This document shows, in pieces, positions 20,946 to 32,400 of a stretch of 64,000 nucleotides of DNA. The notes below the pieces were generated by a model. It ran no database searches. It was not told where the DNA came from and saw nothing but the letters and a program-made list of their open reading frames with translations. The position numbers and the translations under genes were made by a program. Source of the DNA: Welwitschia mirabilis (taxonomy: Eukaryota > Gnetophyta > Gnetopsida > Welwitschiales). Numbering within the stretch: position 1 is the first letter of the stretch; each line of letters starts with the position of its first letter. Location of the stretch: contig JBOZIK010000001.1 of the NCBI GenBank assembly GCA_051453625.1, positions 102,237,210-102,301,209 of the forward strand. The letters are read 5' to 3'.

Positions 20946-21088
20946 AAACTGCGAGTCACCCACGTTGTCTCCATTAACTATTTATTTTTCCCTCTCAATT
21001 CTTTCAATCATTTTTTACCAATCATTCCTTCAGTCGTTTTCACTAGCCACTCTTTCAATCATTTTCACCAATCTTTCTTTCAGTCAAC

Positions 21089-22164
21089 ATGGTGAAGACA
21101 AAATTTGCTACCTCCAAAATAGGGAAAGAGCTAGCTTCTGAATTAGAGTGATTCTTGTCTCCAGAGCATAGGGAAAATTAGTTTGGTTGTTTTCCAAGTA
21201 ACCTATAGCACTAGAAAGGAAAATAGATTTTGAATCTTTTAGACAGGAGGCCAGAATAGCTTCCAAGTTTGAAGAGCAAGGATGCATGTATGCCCTTGAC
21301 ACAGACACCAAGATTTCTGTAAAAACGGTACGCCTCTTTTATTGTAATGCCATTTTTTAGCCCAATGAATGGAAGTTTATTTCAAAAGTTTTTGGTAGAA
21401 CAACTAAAACAGATTTAGAGGCTATTTCGTTGTTTATTGGGTATCCTAAGGAGGGCTTCTTTCGAAAAATTAATTCTGTCAGCTCTTTACAAGAAGCCAT
21501 TTCTAAAGATATCCTGATTGAAGAACTATGTGGGAAGAACGTTATCTGGAGAGTGAACATCCCAACAAATCAGCTAAAACCATTTTACAGAATAGTCTTC
21601 TATATATCCACACACAACCTAATACCAAAGTTGGGCCACAAAGATGAAGTTTCTCCTCTCTGTGCTTACGTCTTGTATTGTCTTGGCACTGGTATCAAAA
21701 TAAATCTCTGCAAATTTATCATGTTTAATATTAGTCAGTTTCTAGTGGTAACTTACTCAAGTTTACCCTTTGGCAGATTAATTACTACTATCTTGGAAAA
21801 CCATCACTTGTGGTTGATAAAAATGAAGAATTGGTGAAAATTCCAAAACCGATGGGATTATACTCTCTTAAAAAAATGAACATGTTTTCCTACAATAGAA
21901 CCATCACCTCCTCCACCTCAGAAAAGAGTAGAATGCAGCACCACTTCAAGGCCTGTTACGAATGAAGATTTTATGAAAGCCATCTTGAAAGTTAAAGACA
22001 TTGCTTTACATGCTAAATCTAATGCAGCTAAAGTGCATAGGAAGGTGAAGCATCTTGTATTTAGATTATCTACTTATGGGCTTGAGATTCCTCTTGGTTC
22101 AAATGAAGAGGGAGAGCCTGAAGAGCAACCAACACTGTCTTATCATGATGACTCCTTTAATTAA
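21089..22164 (+). pseudogene. Additional 3' ORF of the Sirevirus (putative plant-transposon-protein domain)
   Basis: ATG at 21089 (MVKTKFATSKIGKELAS...) begins a frame with early stops. The central part, about 21280-21837, is nearly open. It reads VRLFYCNAIF, then WKFISKVFGRTT, FIGYPKEGFF, QLKPFYRIVFYISTHNLIP, EVSPLCAYVLYCLGTGIKIN and SLPFGRLITTILE. That arrangement (FY-N..., then R...V...L-P...VS...A-L-Y-L-G-IN, then P-LIT) matches, from memory, the 'putative plant transposon protein' domain common beside plant LTR elements. The C-terminal part ends at 22164 after a charged stretch with GEPEEQPTLSYHDD. Sireviruses often carry an extra ORF here, sometimes called envelope-like. I see no signal peptide or fusion-type protein features. 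Function unknown. This copy is frameshifted. Confidence 0.6.
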
Positions 22165-22263
22165 AACACTTCAATCTTGTTACTCCTCTTTTTGTACTTA
22201 GCTTTTGTAATAGCCACCTCTTTTCTTTTTATCTTGATGTCTCTTGTTGTATTTTCAGTGATC

Positions 22264-22641
22264 AGAAAGGGGAAGAACTTATGAACTTCTATTGTCTGAA
22301 TTTCTGATAAACTTATGTAATAAGTCTTATTGCCAATATTATCTTTCATCCTCTACTTTTTTCCCTCCCTTTCTTTTCCCTTTCAATTTTGTTTCAAGTA
22401 ACTAAATAGTGCTAAACCAATATATCTATCATATGTAGTGTTATCTATCATATGTATTTTTGTGCAAAGCTTATTCGTCTCCAGGCTTCTTGGCATTCAA
22501 GTTTCGCCCTTGAACTCTGAGAGGTGGAACATGCCTAAAATTCAGACATGAGGAACACAACTTTAGGGGGAGCAAGTTTCTTTCAATCAAACTTTTGGTT
22601 CACCTTGGTCAAAGGTTTTCATCATTGAATAAGGGGAAGAT
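22264..22641 (+). other. Multiple polypurine tracts before the 3' LTR
   Basis: Three purine runs: agaaaggggaagaa (about 22264-22277), agggggagcaag (about 22565-22576) and aataaggggaaga (22628-22640). The last abuts the LTR with one T between. Plus-strand DNA synthesis starts at such tracts, and multiple copies are a known Sirevirus trait. Confidence 0.65.
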
Positions 22642-22781
22642 TGTTGGAGAAATACCTTTCAATGATGACTAAGTGCATAGAAGGCTTTCAAGAAGATTCC
22701 CACAGTGAAGAAATTTCTAGAAAAACATTTAGTTCTACAAAGCATGTGCAAACCAAAGAAATCTGAATGCTGAACTAGCTA

Positions 22782-23050
22782 GGATGTCCGACCTGTAAAA
22801 CCAGGACATCCTTGTATCTACACAGCTCAAAATACAGGGACATCCAGCCTACAAAATCAGGATGTCTAACCCTACAATAGGTTTGCTAGTATGGGGACGT
22901 CCAAATGATAAACCAAGACATCTGACCCTATACTCGATATGTCAATAATGGGACATTCAACAAGTACTTCTAGGATGCCCAGAACTCTTCTCAGTTTTGA
23001 CACTAAAGGTCTTAAAAACCAGGATGTCCAGTTATTCTCGAATGAGATGT
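22782..23050 (+). promoter_or_regulatory. Array of GGACGTCC-type palindromes in 3' LTR
   Basis: Counterpart of 12943-13215. Sites include ggatgtcc (22782-22789), ggacatcc (22804-22811), ggacatcc (about 22838), ggatgtct (about 22859), ggacgtcc (about 22895), gacatctgacc (about 22917) and ggatgtcc (about 23022). Comparing sites with the 5' LTR shows CG, TG and CA alternatives at the same positions. Confidence 0.6.
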
Positions 23051-23201
23051 TTGGCCACGCGGACGTTGAAGCAGAACGTTAAATTATGTGAAAGTTGAGT
23101 GCGGAAATAAAAATGCGAACAACTGGAAGGAAACCACATGAGGCACACTTATCAAGATCATATTTCAGCAAGCATCATTATTTGTTTACATATGTACTCC
23201 A

Positions 23202-23209
23202 TATAAAAG
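23202..23209 (+). promoter_or_regulatory. LTR TATA box (3' LTR)
   Basis: TATAAAAG, matching 13365-13372. In this position it could drive read-through transcription into the flanking minus-oriented copia remnant, but there is no evidence that it does. Confidence 0.65.
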
Positions 23210-23697
23210 GAGTTATAAAAACGTAAAAACACACTCTCTGATTTCTGAAAAAATACTTGTATGTACCAAAAGAGAGATTACCACTCTAGTTGTGTATTCA
23301 TCTGAACTAGACAAATATTTCTTCTTTGATTATACTAAGTGCTGATGATCTGTGCATAGAAGGCTCAAAAACATCAGTCTTTCTTCTCCGACTATTGCTG
23401 CTCTAGAAGAGGAAGGGTTGTAATCATTGAACCCTTGGGTGAAGGGCTTGATTGTATTAGAAGAGTTTTTGAACTAAGAGAACGACGAGGTTGAATACTG
23501 TTCCTGGACCTTGAAAGTGGAATAGGCTAGATAACCAAACCATTATAAAATTTTTGGTGCACTCTTTAAGTTTTGTGTATTTTTGTCTTCTATTTTTAGT
23601 TTGTAGTTTTAATGTGTGTAAGTTGTTAAATCTATTTTCAAGTATAATTTTAGAAAAACCCTATTCACCCCCCTCTAGGGTGTTTTCGATCCTAACA

Positions 23698-23702
23698 GGC
23701 CT
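23698..23702 (+). repeat. Right target-site duplication of the Sirevirus (ggcct)
   Basis: Pairs with gacct at 12799-12803, with one transition. Confidence 0.7.
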
Positions 23703-24429
23703 CCTAACCCAACATACAAGTGTTTAAAGCTCAATGAGTTATTGCTCATTGATTTCAGTGTCTTTGAAAGTTTGTATTACCAAAATGCAGCAAAAAATTA
23801 AAAGACAATAGTGAAAGACAACGACGGCAACAGCAGCAGCAACAGTTACAAACACAAATACAAAAATTAATGTGCCTTTGGCCTTTCTGCCCTCCTTCCA
23901 CTAAATAATTTAGCCTTCAATTAAATTACAATAGTACAAAGATACAAGCACTCTTTGATTGCTAAAGTGGTAGTCAAAAACCTCATACCTCTTGCCCCCA
24001 ACACATGACCCTTTTAAAGAATAGTCTTAGGGATAAAACCATAAAGCAACCACCTGATAGCATTGACTAAAGCCCCGCCCACAAAACACATGTGATAAAT
24101 ATCCCTTTGCAACGTTTAAAAAGGTAAGACCTTCAAGTCAATAAAAATAAGGCAAAGGCAACCTAATAAAAAAGCAAGATTTTGCCTTACTTTTTCCAAC
24201 AATTTGGATGAATGATCACTTGATCATCATCACTATTACACATAGAACTAGAGTGAGAATTAGAATCAAAGTCAACTACAAGCCTTTTCCCACCTTGAAG
24301 ATCAAGATCTCTACTAGAGGTGTGTTGGCTGATAGGAGGGACTTAACCAAAAGGTAAAATGAAAATAAAAAATTCTATACCCTTTTTTTTTTTTTGTTTG
24401 TTGGTGAACAAACAAACATCACGTCTCCC
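23703..24429 (-). other. Linker region of the Tork-like copia element, decayed
   Basis: Between the Sirevirus 3' end and the integrase remnant. Minus-strand reading gives a short acidic/Ser-rich piece (DFDSNSHSSSMCNSDDDQ, about 24205-24265), plausible for the variable linker between integrase and RT. A poly-T run at about 24387-24400 is present. No further domain is visible. Confidence 0.4.
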
Positions 24430-24760
24430 CTGAAACTCGTCTTCCCTCACCTGAGCACCTTTTTACTCACAAGGTCTCAAAGTCTATATCCTTTATAATT
24501 ATTATCAAATCTAACAAATGCACGTTTGCATTCATGAGCTTCCAATTTGGATATAGAAGATATGCAACTATATGCCTTGTATCCAAATGATCTAGATGGG
24601 CCAAAAAGAGATGTAACTCCCACTTCACAAGCTTTTTGAAATTTCAAATTCAAGTGTTGTATATGTTGATCTATTTAATGAATATACCACAATGTTTATC
24701 TTATCTAGGCACAAGATCTTGGGGCTTCACATTCAAATATTATAATCCTTGTTTTTCTAC
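24430..24760 (-). pseudogene. Ty1/copia (Tork-like) integrase C-terminal remnant
   Basis: Minus-strand blocks in order: VVYSLNRSTYTTLEF (about 24660-24705), which matches the family's VYLINRSPSTALEFKTP; then a degraded W-S-G stretch; then GPSRSFGYKAYSCI (about 24560-24605), the FGCKAY motif; then AFVRFDNNYKGYRL (about 24490-24530), matching the copia CIFLGYxxxxKGYRLWD block. One stop follows in place of Trp. Orientation and order make it the upstream continuation of the RT/RNase H remnant at 11560-12803. Together they are one pol gene split by the Sirevirus. Confidence 0.75.
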
Positions 24761-25859
24761 TATTTCTGAAAAAAGTGTAGCATAAGAACCCAAAATCCCC
24801 AGAGATTTCCCTCTGGGAAAAGCCAATGTGATCATAAGGTTATCAAGACAAATCATAAACAAAGTGATTTTAAAAGTATTAAACAATTTGGTGTTATAGA
24901 AGAAATAAATATGTAGTGCGCGTGTTGTGTGATGACAACCGAATTGTGTTATGTATTATATAGGTATATGTATGCAACAGATATAACACCGTTGGACTGC
25001 CATTAAATCAATTAAATTAGANNNNNNNNNNNNNNNNNNNNNNNNNNNNNNNNNNNNNNNNNNNNNNNNNNNNNNNNNNNNNNNNNNNNNNNNNNNNNNN
25101 NNNNNNNNNNNNNNNNNNNNNACAGATATAACACCGTTGGACTACCATTAAATCAATTAAATCAGAAAAATCTAGCATTAAAAAAATCCAGCATTATTAT
25201 TTTCCTTATATTGTTTTCTTCAAAAACCTATGAAACAAGAACAAAAAAGCAGATTGGTTATTTCAGAAGAAGAGATAAACCCGCCATATGGTAAGATACA
25301 TGAGCACCCGTATTCGGGGAACAACTGGGTTACAAGGTGCAAATCCTTGGCTATATGCTGCCCCAGACCCAGCGTGCCGCGTGACTACACAACTGATACC
25401 GCAACAACAACCTAGCACCAAAAAAGTATACAGATTCAAAACTTGTTTTTAAAAGGAAATCTTGTTTTTTTCCTTTTAAAAAAAAGATTTGATTAAGGTT
25501 TTAAAACTTTTCATAATTGTTCTATTATGTCAATCAACCACCCTTTTTGAGATGTTCCATGTACTGTTTCATTGTAAACAATTCCAATTTCCCTATGAAA
25601 GTTCTCAAATGATACACCTGTGTTTGTCTGTTCCTGGTTATGCATGACTAGCTTGCGGCCTCTTCAAGTGATTTTCAGCTTTTGCTAATGAAGGATCCTG
25701 TTTGAGGACAGAGGCTTAGCTAGTGGTGAAACCTCATTATTTGTTCTGTGTTGTTTCTGTGTATGGTCTGTCTGTCTCTGATTCACCGTGTCCTCTCTAT
25801 TTATCACTGGCTCCAGTATCATTGTGATTCTGTTTTTGCCAGAAATGATAACAGTTTGG
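24761..25859. other. AT-rich stretch with a gap artefact at 24977-25166
   Basis: It should hold the upstream part of the Tork-like element, but I recognise no domain. The 100-N gap at 25022-25121 is flanked by two near-identical 45-bp copies (24977-25021 and 25122-25166, starting acagatataacaccgttgg). A short, less AT-rich block at 25270-25415 contains no recognisable gene. Confidence 0.5.
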
Positions 25860-26164
25860 ACTTCATCAAACCAGATATGCAAGGCATTGTGATAATGAGC
25901 ATGCTAATTGCTCAGCTAAGAATGTTGCTTATCAGGCCAGCACCAAACACATTGATGTCAGGAATCATTTTCTAAGAAAGGTGGTTGAAAGGAAGTCCAG
26001 AAGATTCATACACATGCAAATTTAGCTGATTTCTTAAAAACAGCAATTCCTACTGCTAAATATCACTCTTGTTTGCAATGGTGTGGGCTTAGGGATGTGA
26101 TCTTGAGGTACTTTGGAAGCACTGCATCTCTGTTAGAGTTATAAGTTGCCTTCAAATGGCAGAG
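25860..26164 (+). pseudogene. Ty1/copia RNase H C-terminal remnant
   Basis: Plus strand: NEHANCSAKNVAYQASTKHI then DVRNHFLRKVVERK (about 25880-25995), matching the copia block N-x3-H-xRTKHIDVRxHFlRe. After a one-base shift, HANLADFLKTAIPTAKYHSC (about 26015-26073) matches the closing ADifTKalp motif. CGLRD ends the homology. A purine-rich stretch, caaatggcagag, then runs into the LTR at 26165. This is the 3' end of a pol gene whose upstream part I cannot find. Confidence 0.75.
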
Positions 26165-26569
26165 TGTTAAATGTAAGCCAAATTAGATTTATACCCTTCA
26201 TATTTTAATAATGGAGAAGGTGGTTTTGTTATAAAATCACCTTTGGGGTATTAAAATCGAAGTAATATTTAAAGGGGGTGAAGTGCAGCAGTCTCTAGAA
26301 AGCTCTACCATGCTCCTATTTGAATCTCTCCAGAGGTTGCATTTGTATGGCTTTTTGAGGACTGATTCCTAAGTAGGAAAGTGATTCTCTGTTGTCCTCT
26401 TCATTACAAGCTCTACCCCCTTCCCATAGTTTTTTCCTCATCATTGGAAGGTTTTCCATGTACATATCTGTGTGTGTTTTCTTGTTTTGCTTTATTTCTT
26501 TCTTCATTGTTTTTCTCGAGAAAGGTGATACCAGATCTCATTCACCTTTTTGTTGCTGGTTTCACTTCA
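26165..26569 (+). repeat. Copia LTR (~405 bp)
   Basis: Starts TGTTAAATGTAAGCC directly after the purine tract and ends ...ggtttcacttCA. A TATA-like element tatttaaagg lies at 26266-26275, and an R/U5-like ggttttccatgtacat...ctgtgtgtg follows at about 26448-26476. It is preceded by an RNase H end and followed by a primer-binding site. Confidence 0.7.
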
Positions 26570-26572
26570 AAA

Positions 26573-26592
26573 TGGTATCAAAATCAAGGTTT
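26573..26592 (+). other. Primer-binding site after the 405-bp LTR
   Basis: TGGTATCAAAATCAAGGTTT matches the initiator-Met tRNA type TGGTATCAGAGCCAGGTTT closely. Downstream, MTDSAASSNKGPMLDTWC (about 26707-26760) could be the start of a decayed gag, but I cannot confirm it. Confidence 0.7.
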
Positions 26593-29500
26593 AAACACTC
26601 AAAGTCCTGGTGCTAGACTGTCGAAATAAATTTTTAACTGTTTGCAAAGAATGAGAAGAATGCCTTTCTTCTGTAAGATGGTTGACAAATCAGGCAGATA
26701 AGTCGATGACTGATTCAGCAGCATCAAGTAACAAGGGTCCAATGTTGGATACTTGGTGTCATAAGAACATATGTGGATGTTATGGATCATTTATAAGGCA
26801 TAGAACCTTCCACCCTAAGGACCCTTCATCAGATTTTTCGGGAAATCTGAGTTAGTTTTTCCTAAGGAAGTCATGGTGGACAAGGATGAACATATACTTC
26901 AATTTAGATGTTCTTTTGTAAGGAATATTAATGAAGGTAACCAGCATTTCTTAAGTGATTTCAGCCATCACTTAGCTCTTTGGCAGCCGCATTCATCCTA
27001 ATACATTAGCTTCGAAAGTACTTAAATATAAACACTAATGTGACTTACCATAAAATCCTTTAATACATTTTAATAACCATTTGAAGCAAGTCTTAAGGGG
27101 CGCTTTGCATTTTCACAAGCAGGGTGCTTGTGACCATCTGTGTTTAAACATTAGATAGATATAGTCTTTTGGTGATTGCAGATCAATTATTCCCCTACTT
27201 TCACACCAAAAGTTCAATCTTTTCGACCTTTTTGTCTTTTAAAAGAAAAAAAAGAAAAAGGGTATTTCAATGGAAATCTGATGCAGATAAATCTGTGTGA
27301 AATAAATCCAGTCTCCTTAGAGCCTGAGCAACAAGTTAACTTTTTGCTTAGTTTTTTAACCATACGCATAAAGCATTATAGAACAACCTTTCAAGAAGGC
27401 AATTTATTGTCAAACCTTGCAAGAAAATGCTAAAACTACTATCTAGGCTAAGATTGTTGACCTGATAAAGAAGCGATGAGAACATTGGAGGTTGAATTTA
27501 AAAGGGATAAGAGATGAAGCTTGAAGATGCAAGGAGACAATATGTTGACTTTTATATGTTGCTTTAGAAACTATCAATTTTCAATGAGATTGCTAGAAGT
27601 AAAAATAAATTGCAGACACTAAGACAAGAATGCCTAAGGAATTGATAAAATGAATTTTTAAGAGCTTTACATATCTAGATTCCAAGCTTTTATCTTGCTA
27701 TATGAAAAAATGAATTTAAAAAGACAAAAAGGATACACTGATGGTTGCAGTGATGCTTGAAGATTTAAAAAACATGAAGAACGATGAGAAAATAAGAACT
27801 ATAACAGAAAAACGCTTGCAAGGTAGTAGCAATTTGCAAAATTCAAGATAAACAAGCACAAGAATCAATTGCAAGAGCAACAAGAATAGTTCCATATGCC
27901 AGATCACCAGCCAAAAAGTGGTCATAGTACATAAAGAGAAAGTGGCTACAAGAGAGAAAGAAGTAGAAGTCAAAGTAACAGAATTAGATGCATCTTCAGT
28001 CATAAGGAAAGGGGAAGTCAAGGTAACTGTTGGAAATGATCTGAATTTAAGAGAAAAATCATCTTGACAAACCAGTAATGGATATCAACAAGCTTCAAAT
28101 GTTGGTTTCTTATCCAAAAAATTTCAACTTCCTTGCCATAAAAGAGGTGAAGCCCACTGTAAGGGTATCACTTTTCCTATCATCTATGAAGAAAACCCTA
28201 GATAGGGGTTTTAACAAGGACAATGTTGAGATTAAAGTTAAATGCAGGTTGGGAAGATAAAAGGTTGTAAAGGACTAAAGGGTCCTTTAGATTCAATATT
28301 GCGTTGCAGAAAACAGCACATAAACGTTAAATGCGAGGATAAAATATTTGTTGCAGTGAGGAAAACTTATGAAACTGCTGCGAAAAGTAATGTAAGTGAT
28401 CAAATTTGAATTCAAGAGCAAAGGAATGGCTCCTTTTATTAACCAATTAGCAGTAGAAAGGACAGGTATGCTTGATGATTCAAATTACGGTTGAATGACT
28501 AAAATGCATTAGATTCAAAATCGGAGATTTATTGGGGTATTTATAAAGAAAATTATTTTTTAAGGCCTGCCACATGTCAAAACATCGTAGGTCACTGCTG
28601 TTCTTTGGAGGTTTGCAGATGTTCAAACCTAAGTTTAAAAGGTAACAAAGTTGGACACCATAACTTGAGATATCAGATGGAAGAGGGAAAAACAAGTACT
28701 AAGATTACAAAAATTCCTGAATGAAATGAATGGCCTCCAGGGTGAAATAGGACATGATATGACGCACAATGGGAGTGCGGTCACGAAGGCATGAGTTATG
28801 ATGTCACAGACACATCAAATTTTGGATTTACACCCCCTAATAAGCACGTATTATTAAATTAGAGTGTCGGAATCATATGACAAGCTACAGAGTCCTTTAG
28901 CAAACGAGGCCCCATGTTCCTTGGTGATGAGAAGTCAGTCAAGGTAAAAGGTCCTGTAACAACCATCATCAAAGGTTTAAAGAGGCAAAAAAGTACCTTT
29001 TATGCTTCTGCTCTTGATACTCTTTGTTGTGTATTGATCAATTATCTCATCTTGGATTTCAAGTTGAATTTGCTAATCAACAATGTAAGACTGGTTGTCT
29101 AATGAAAAATTAGATGTGGCCCATGGAAAACCACATTTGAAATCTTCAAATACTAAGGCTCACGGTAGCATGTTTCTTTGGCACAAAAGAAAGGGGTTTG
29201 AGGGTAGCTACTTGCATCAAATAGAGTTGAAAAACAGTGTGGGATCTCCACCTCCAATCATAAATCAAACTGATTGGAGATATAATATTTGTAAAGCTTC
29301 CAAGGAAAACTGGAAATACATTTCCATCAAGAGGAAAGGCACTAAGGAAGTAAGGAACTAAAATATCAATTGCAGCTTGATCATATTGACTAATGTAGTC
29401 CAATGGAGACTCCTTCAATAAATGGCAAGAAGAATTTCTGGATTGTTTTGATGCTTAGTCTATGTATTACTGGGAAAATTTTGAATAGGTTAAAAGCCAA

Positions 29501-32298
29501 GCAATCAAAGCTTTCAAGAAAATAACAATGGAGAAAGAAAAAGAGGTAAGTTGTAAAGTACAAAAAAATAAGTAGTCAAGATGAAGAATGTTTCTTATTC
29601 TCAAGTCTGTTAGGTTTTGCCTACAGAATCGAATCAGAAAACAAGTTAACACAACCCTAATCTCAACTCCAAAATACTGTTGAAGCTTCATTGAAAGAGG
29701 AAAATGTTTGATAACAAATGCCAGTTTAATTTACATGTTTTGAGAACAAAGAGTTGAAACAAACTAAATGCTAAACAGGTTAGTTAGTATATGAAACTTT
29801 AGAAAGGTCATATAAACAAAGGTAAGCATCAATGATTAGGCATAGAACTACTGATTGCATCACAAAGAATTAAAAAACATGCACAAAACAATTCAATTCT
29901 ATGAGTTCCTAATGGACTAAACCCTATATGACATAAATTAGTTACAATGTTGAGATTGTTTAGTGGTTTGTAGTTGACATACTAGAATAGTAGTCCATGC
30001 TAGCTGTCATAAACAAAGGAAACATAAAGTCATGCAACTCTTGATGAAAAGTTATATAGCAGGTTCACTCTATATAAAATCATTACAATGCGCAGACAAA
30101 ATACATAATAACAGAATTTGACATAACAAGAATAAGAACGAATGCAAGAGACAAAACTCAACAAATGTATCACTCAAAAGGGATAATGAAAATCCTCAAT
30201 GACATATCCATGTTAACTAACTACCAATGCCTCCGTTCAACAACAATTGGACAAGACCGTAGGAATTAAACAATCATAAATAAATCTTTGATATATCACC
30301 AACCAAACTAGTATAACATATAAATTTGATACAACAGGTTAACACACAATGGATAAGGTTTATCTTTGAATTTGAACTTGGACATGTAAACATGATTTCT
30401 ACAATAACAACTTCATTTTCTAACATGAAATTAGAGCATTGGTGAAAACATTAAATAATCAAATCAAAGAATTCATAACATACAATATCCTTGAAGAATT
30501 CATAATGAACAACCAAAATCAAATATGTAATAAAATATTTGAAGATAGAAGGTCACTTATCCTGTAGTACGTAACAGAGCTCAGCACAATAAAGAAAATA
30601 GTTCAATGTAATATCAACCCTAATGCAAAGTTATGAAAAATGCATATATGTATTTAAGAAAATGAATGAGCTAATTATATTTGGCTGCTGAAGGATAGCT
30701 TGTGTCCTTAACATTCGTGATAATAAAAAAATCTGCATTGTTTGGTGGAAGTGGAGTAGAAAGAGCCCAAACCATGTAAATTAGGTATGTTTCTGTTGTT
30801 GTTGACATTTCTTATTCGTTGTTCAATTCTTATTTTCTATTTTTTTGAGCTACTGAATAGTTTTTTAAAGCTCCACCCCTAGGGTCCAAAGGCATTAAGG
30901 ATCATTTTCACCTCGCAACATTTACAATTTGTATGCACAGGCTGCATGCCAACAGCCTTCCAAAGGGTTAAGGAATACGTGCCCATTGATTAATATTTCT
31001 TTCCTTAAACAAGAAAGGTTTTAAGAGCAATTGGAATGTTTTGAGATCTCTTGTGAAAGAAGATGGCCCAGCAATGCACAAAGTAGGTGGCTATGCATAA
31101 TTGCTTAGAGCATAAGGAGCAACGCGATTAGGATACACAAAGAAATGATATTCCTTATAAGGACAACAAACAATTTATTGCTTAAAAATAATAAGTAGTA
31201 AAATGTAATATATAGGCCTTACAAGCAAGGATGTAGCAAAGATATTGGGTATGGGTGTACAAGATTCCTCCATGAAGGATCTCCACCTTGATGCTAACAA
31301 GAAGGAATTATGACATGATATTTTGTTACCTTATGTTGATCTTTGACTATGTGGTTGAATGATATTTCTCAAGTGACTAAGTGAATATGAAGGATTGGAA
31401 AAAGGAGAAAGTTGGACCTGCCAAACGTGCCCTAGTGGATGGCAAAAAGTAATAGAAATAATAAGGAATAAACACGTGGGCAAGAGGGAGACATTCCTTA
31501 ACTAAAAGAGAAGGGCACCAAGATGGCAAGGAAAGAATGTTATGCTGGATGATGAGCAAAAGTCATCACATGGCAACTACTCTCTGATCCAAATGAGAAT
31601 TGCTTCTAACATAATGGCACAATGTTGTTAACAAGGGGAAGAACACTATTGAACTAAGGCCATGTTGATGACCAAGGGATATATTGGAATGTTTCTACCA
31701 AAACATGGAAAGAAACAAGGCTCATGAGGGTTAAGGTATAGAAGATCATTGCAGAAGAGGAAAGGAAGAGTAACATCTCCACATGGGGGACGAGCGCCCT
31801 TGAAGAAAGGAAGACCACCTTTGAGGATGTCCCACAGTTACGAACAAGGGATATTTAGAGAAAAGAGAGAGTAAGGTTATCACAGTGTTTAAAAAGTCAG
31901 CAAAACTATAAAGTCATCAGCCTCAAAAATGATAGTCGTATCAGTGAATCAGAAACTCGTCAGTACATCAGCAAAAAAAATTTGACAATGAAATAAAATT
32001 AGAAACTACATTTTTCAAATATGACATAACTTCAACAACCATAAATATCATTAAAATGCATTGGACACTAGAGCAATATGATTAAAAGATGTGAAATGCT
32101 TTTTTGTGGTCATTTTTCTAACATTACAAAATTGTGAAAGAATAGTAATAGAAACATCAGACAAATTAAAGAGTACTTTCTCCAAAAAACTTCAACTAGT
32201 TATATGTTAATAAAACTATAAGAATAATGTAAAAAGTTAATTTTTAAATAAGATCAAAGTAAAAATTTCTAATTTACCTGTACAATGTAGATCTATGA
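26593..32298. other. Long AT-rich stretch, no recognisable gene
   Basis: If 26165-26592 is a 5' LTR with PBS, the first part should be decayed element interior, but no integrase, RT or RNase H motif appears. Short open frames near 27176, 28078, 28914 and 29095 (60-90 codons) lack domains. The 101-codon minus frame at 27716-28021 is hydrophobic because it opposes an A-rich plus strand. No RNA gene is visible. Confidence 0.45.
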
Positions 32299-32400
32299 TT
32301 TTTTTTCCTTTCCTTTCTTTCTTTCTTGCCTTGCTTTTTTCTTTTTTTCCCTTTCTTTCTATCTTCCCCCTTTTTTCCTTTTTTTTTTTTTTTTTGCCCT
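32299..32400 (+). repeat. Polypyrimidine low-complexity tract
   Basis: About 100 bp of almost pure T and C (tttcctttcctttctttc-type), ending in a run of about 17 T. Open frames across it on either strand are artefacts of composition. Confidence 0.9.

Larger units (their letters stand above)
12804..23697 (+). mobile_element. Sirevirus-type Ty1/copia retrotransposon, decayed, with nested insertions
   Basis: LTR element of ~10.9 kb as assembled, with both LTRs, a primer-binding site, gag, protease, integrase, RT and RNase H in copia order, an additional ORF 3' of pol, and several polypurine tracts before the 3' LTR. Sirevirus assignment rests on the long LTRs, the two zinc knuckles, the WYLDSGCSRH-type protease motif, the extra 3' ORF, the multiple PPTs and the tract ttcatcattgaataagggg just before the 3' LTR. 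In the first ~135 bp the two LTRs differ at roughly 13-14 positions, so insertion is old. All ORFs are broken. It is inserted into a Tork-like pol gene with a near-perfect 5-bp duplication, and itself carries a SINE (15015-15272) and an inverted LTR/RT segment (18159-19632). Confidence 0.9.
22642..23697 (+). repeat. Sirevirus 3' LTR
   Basis: 1,056 bp, beginning TGTTGGAGAAATACC and ending TTTTCGATCCTAACA. It aligns along its whole length with the 5' LTR, including the TATA box at 23202-23209 (atataaaagg) and the palindrome array. It shows that the gap and duplication in the 5' LTR are not real sequence. Confidence 0.93.

Noticed and set aside
27716-28021. 101-codon hydrophobic minus-strand frame as a membrane protein
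   Set aside because: It is the complement of an A-rich stretch, with no start context or family motif.
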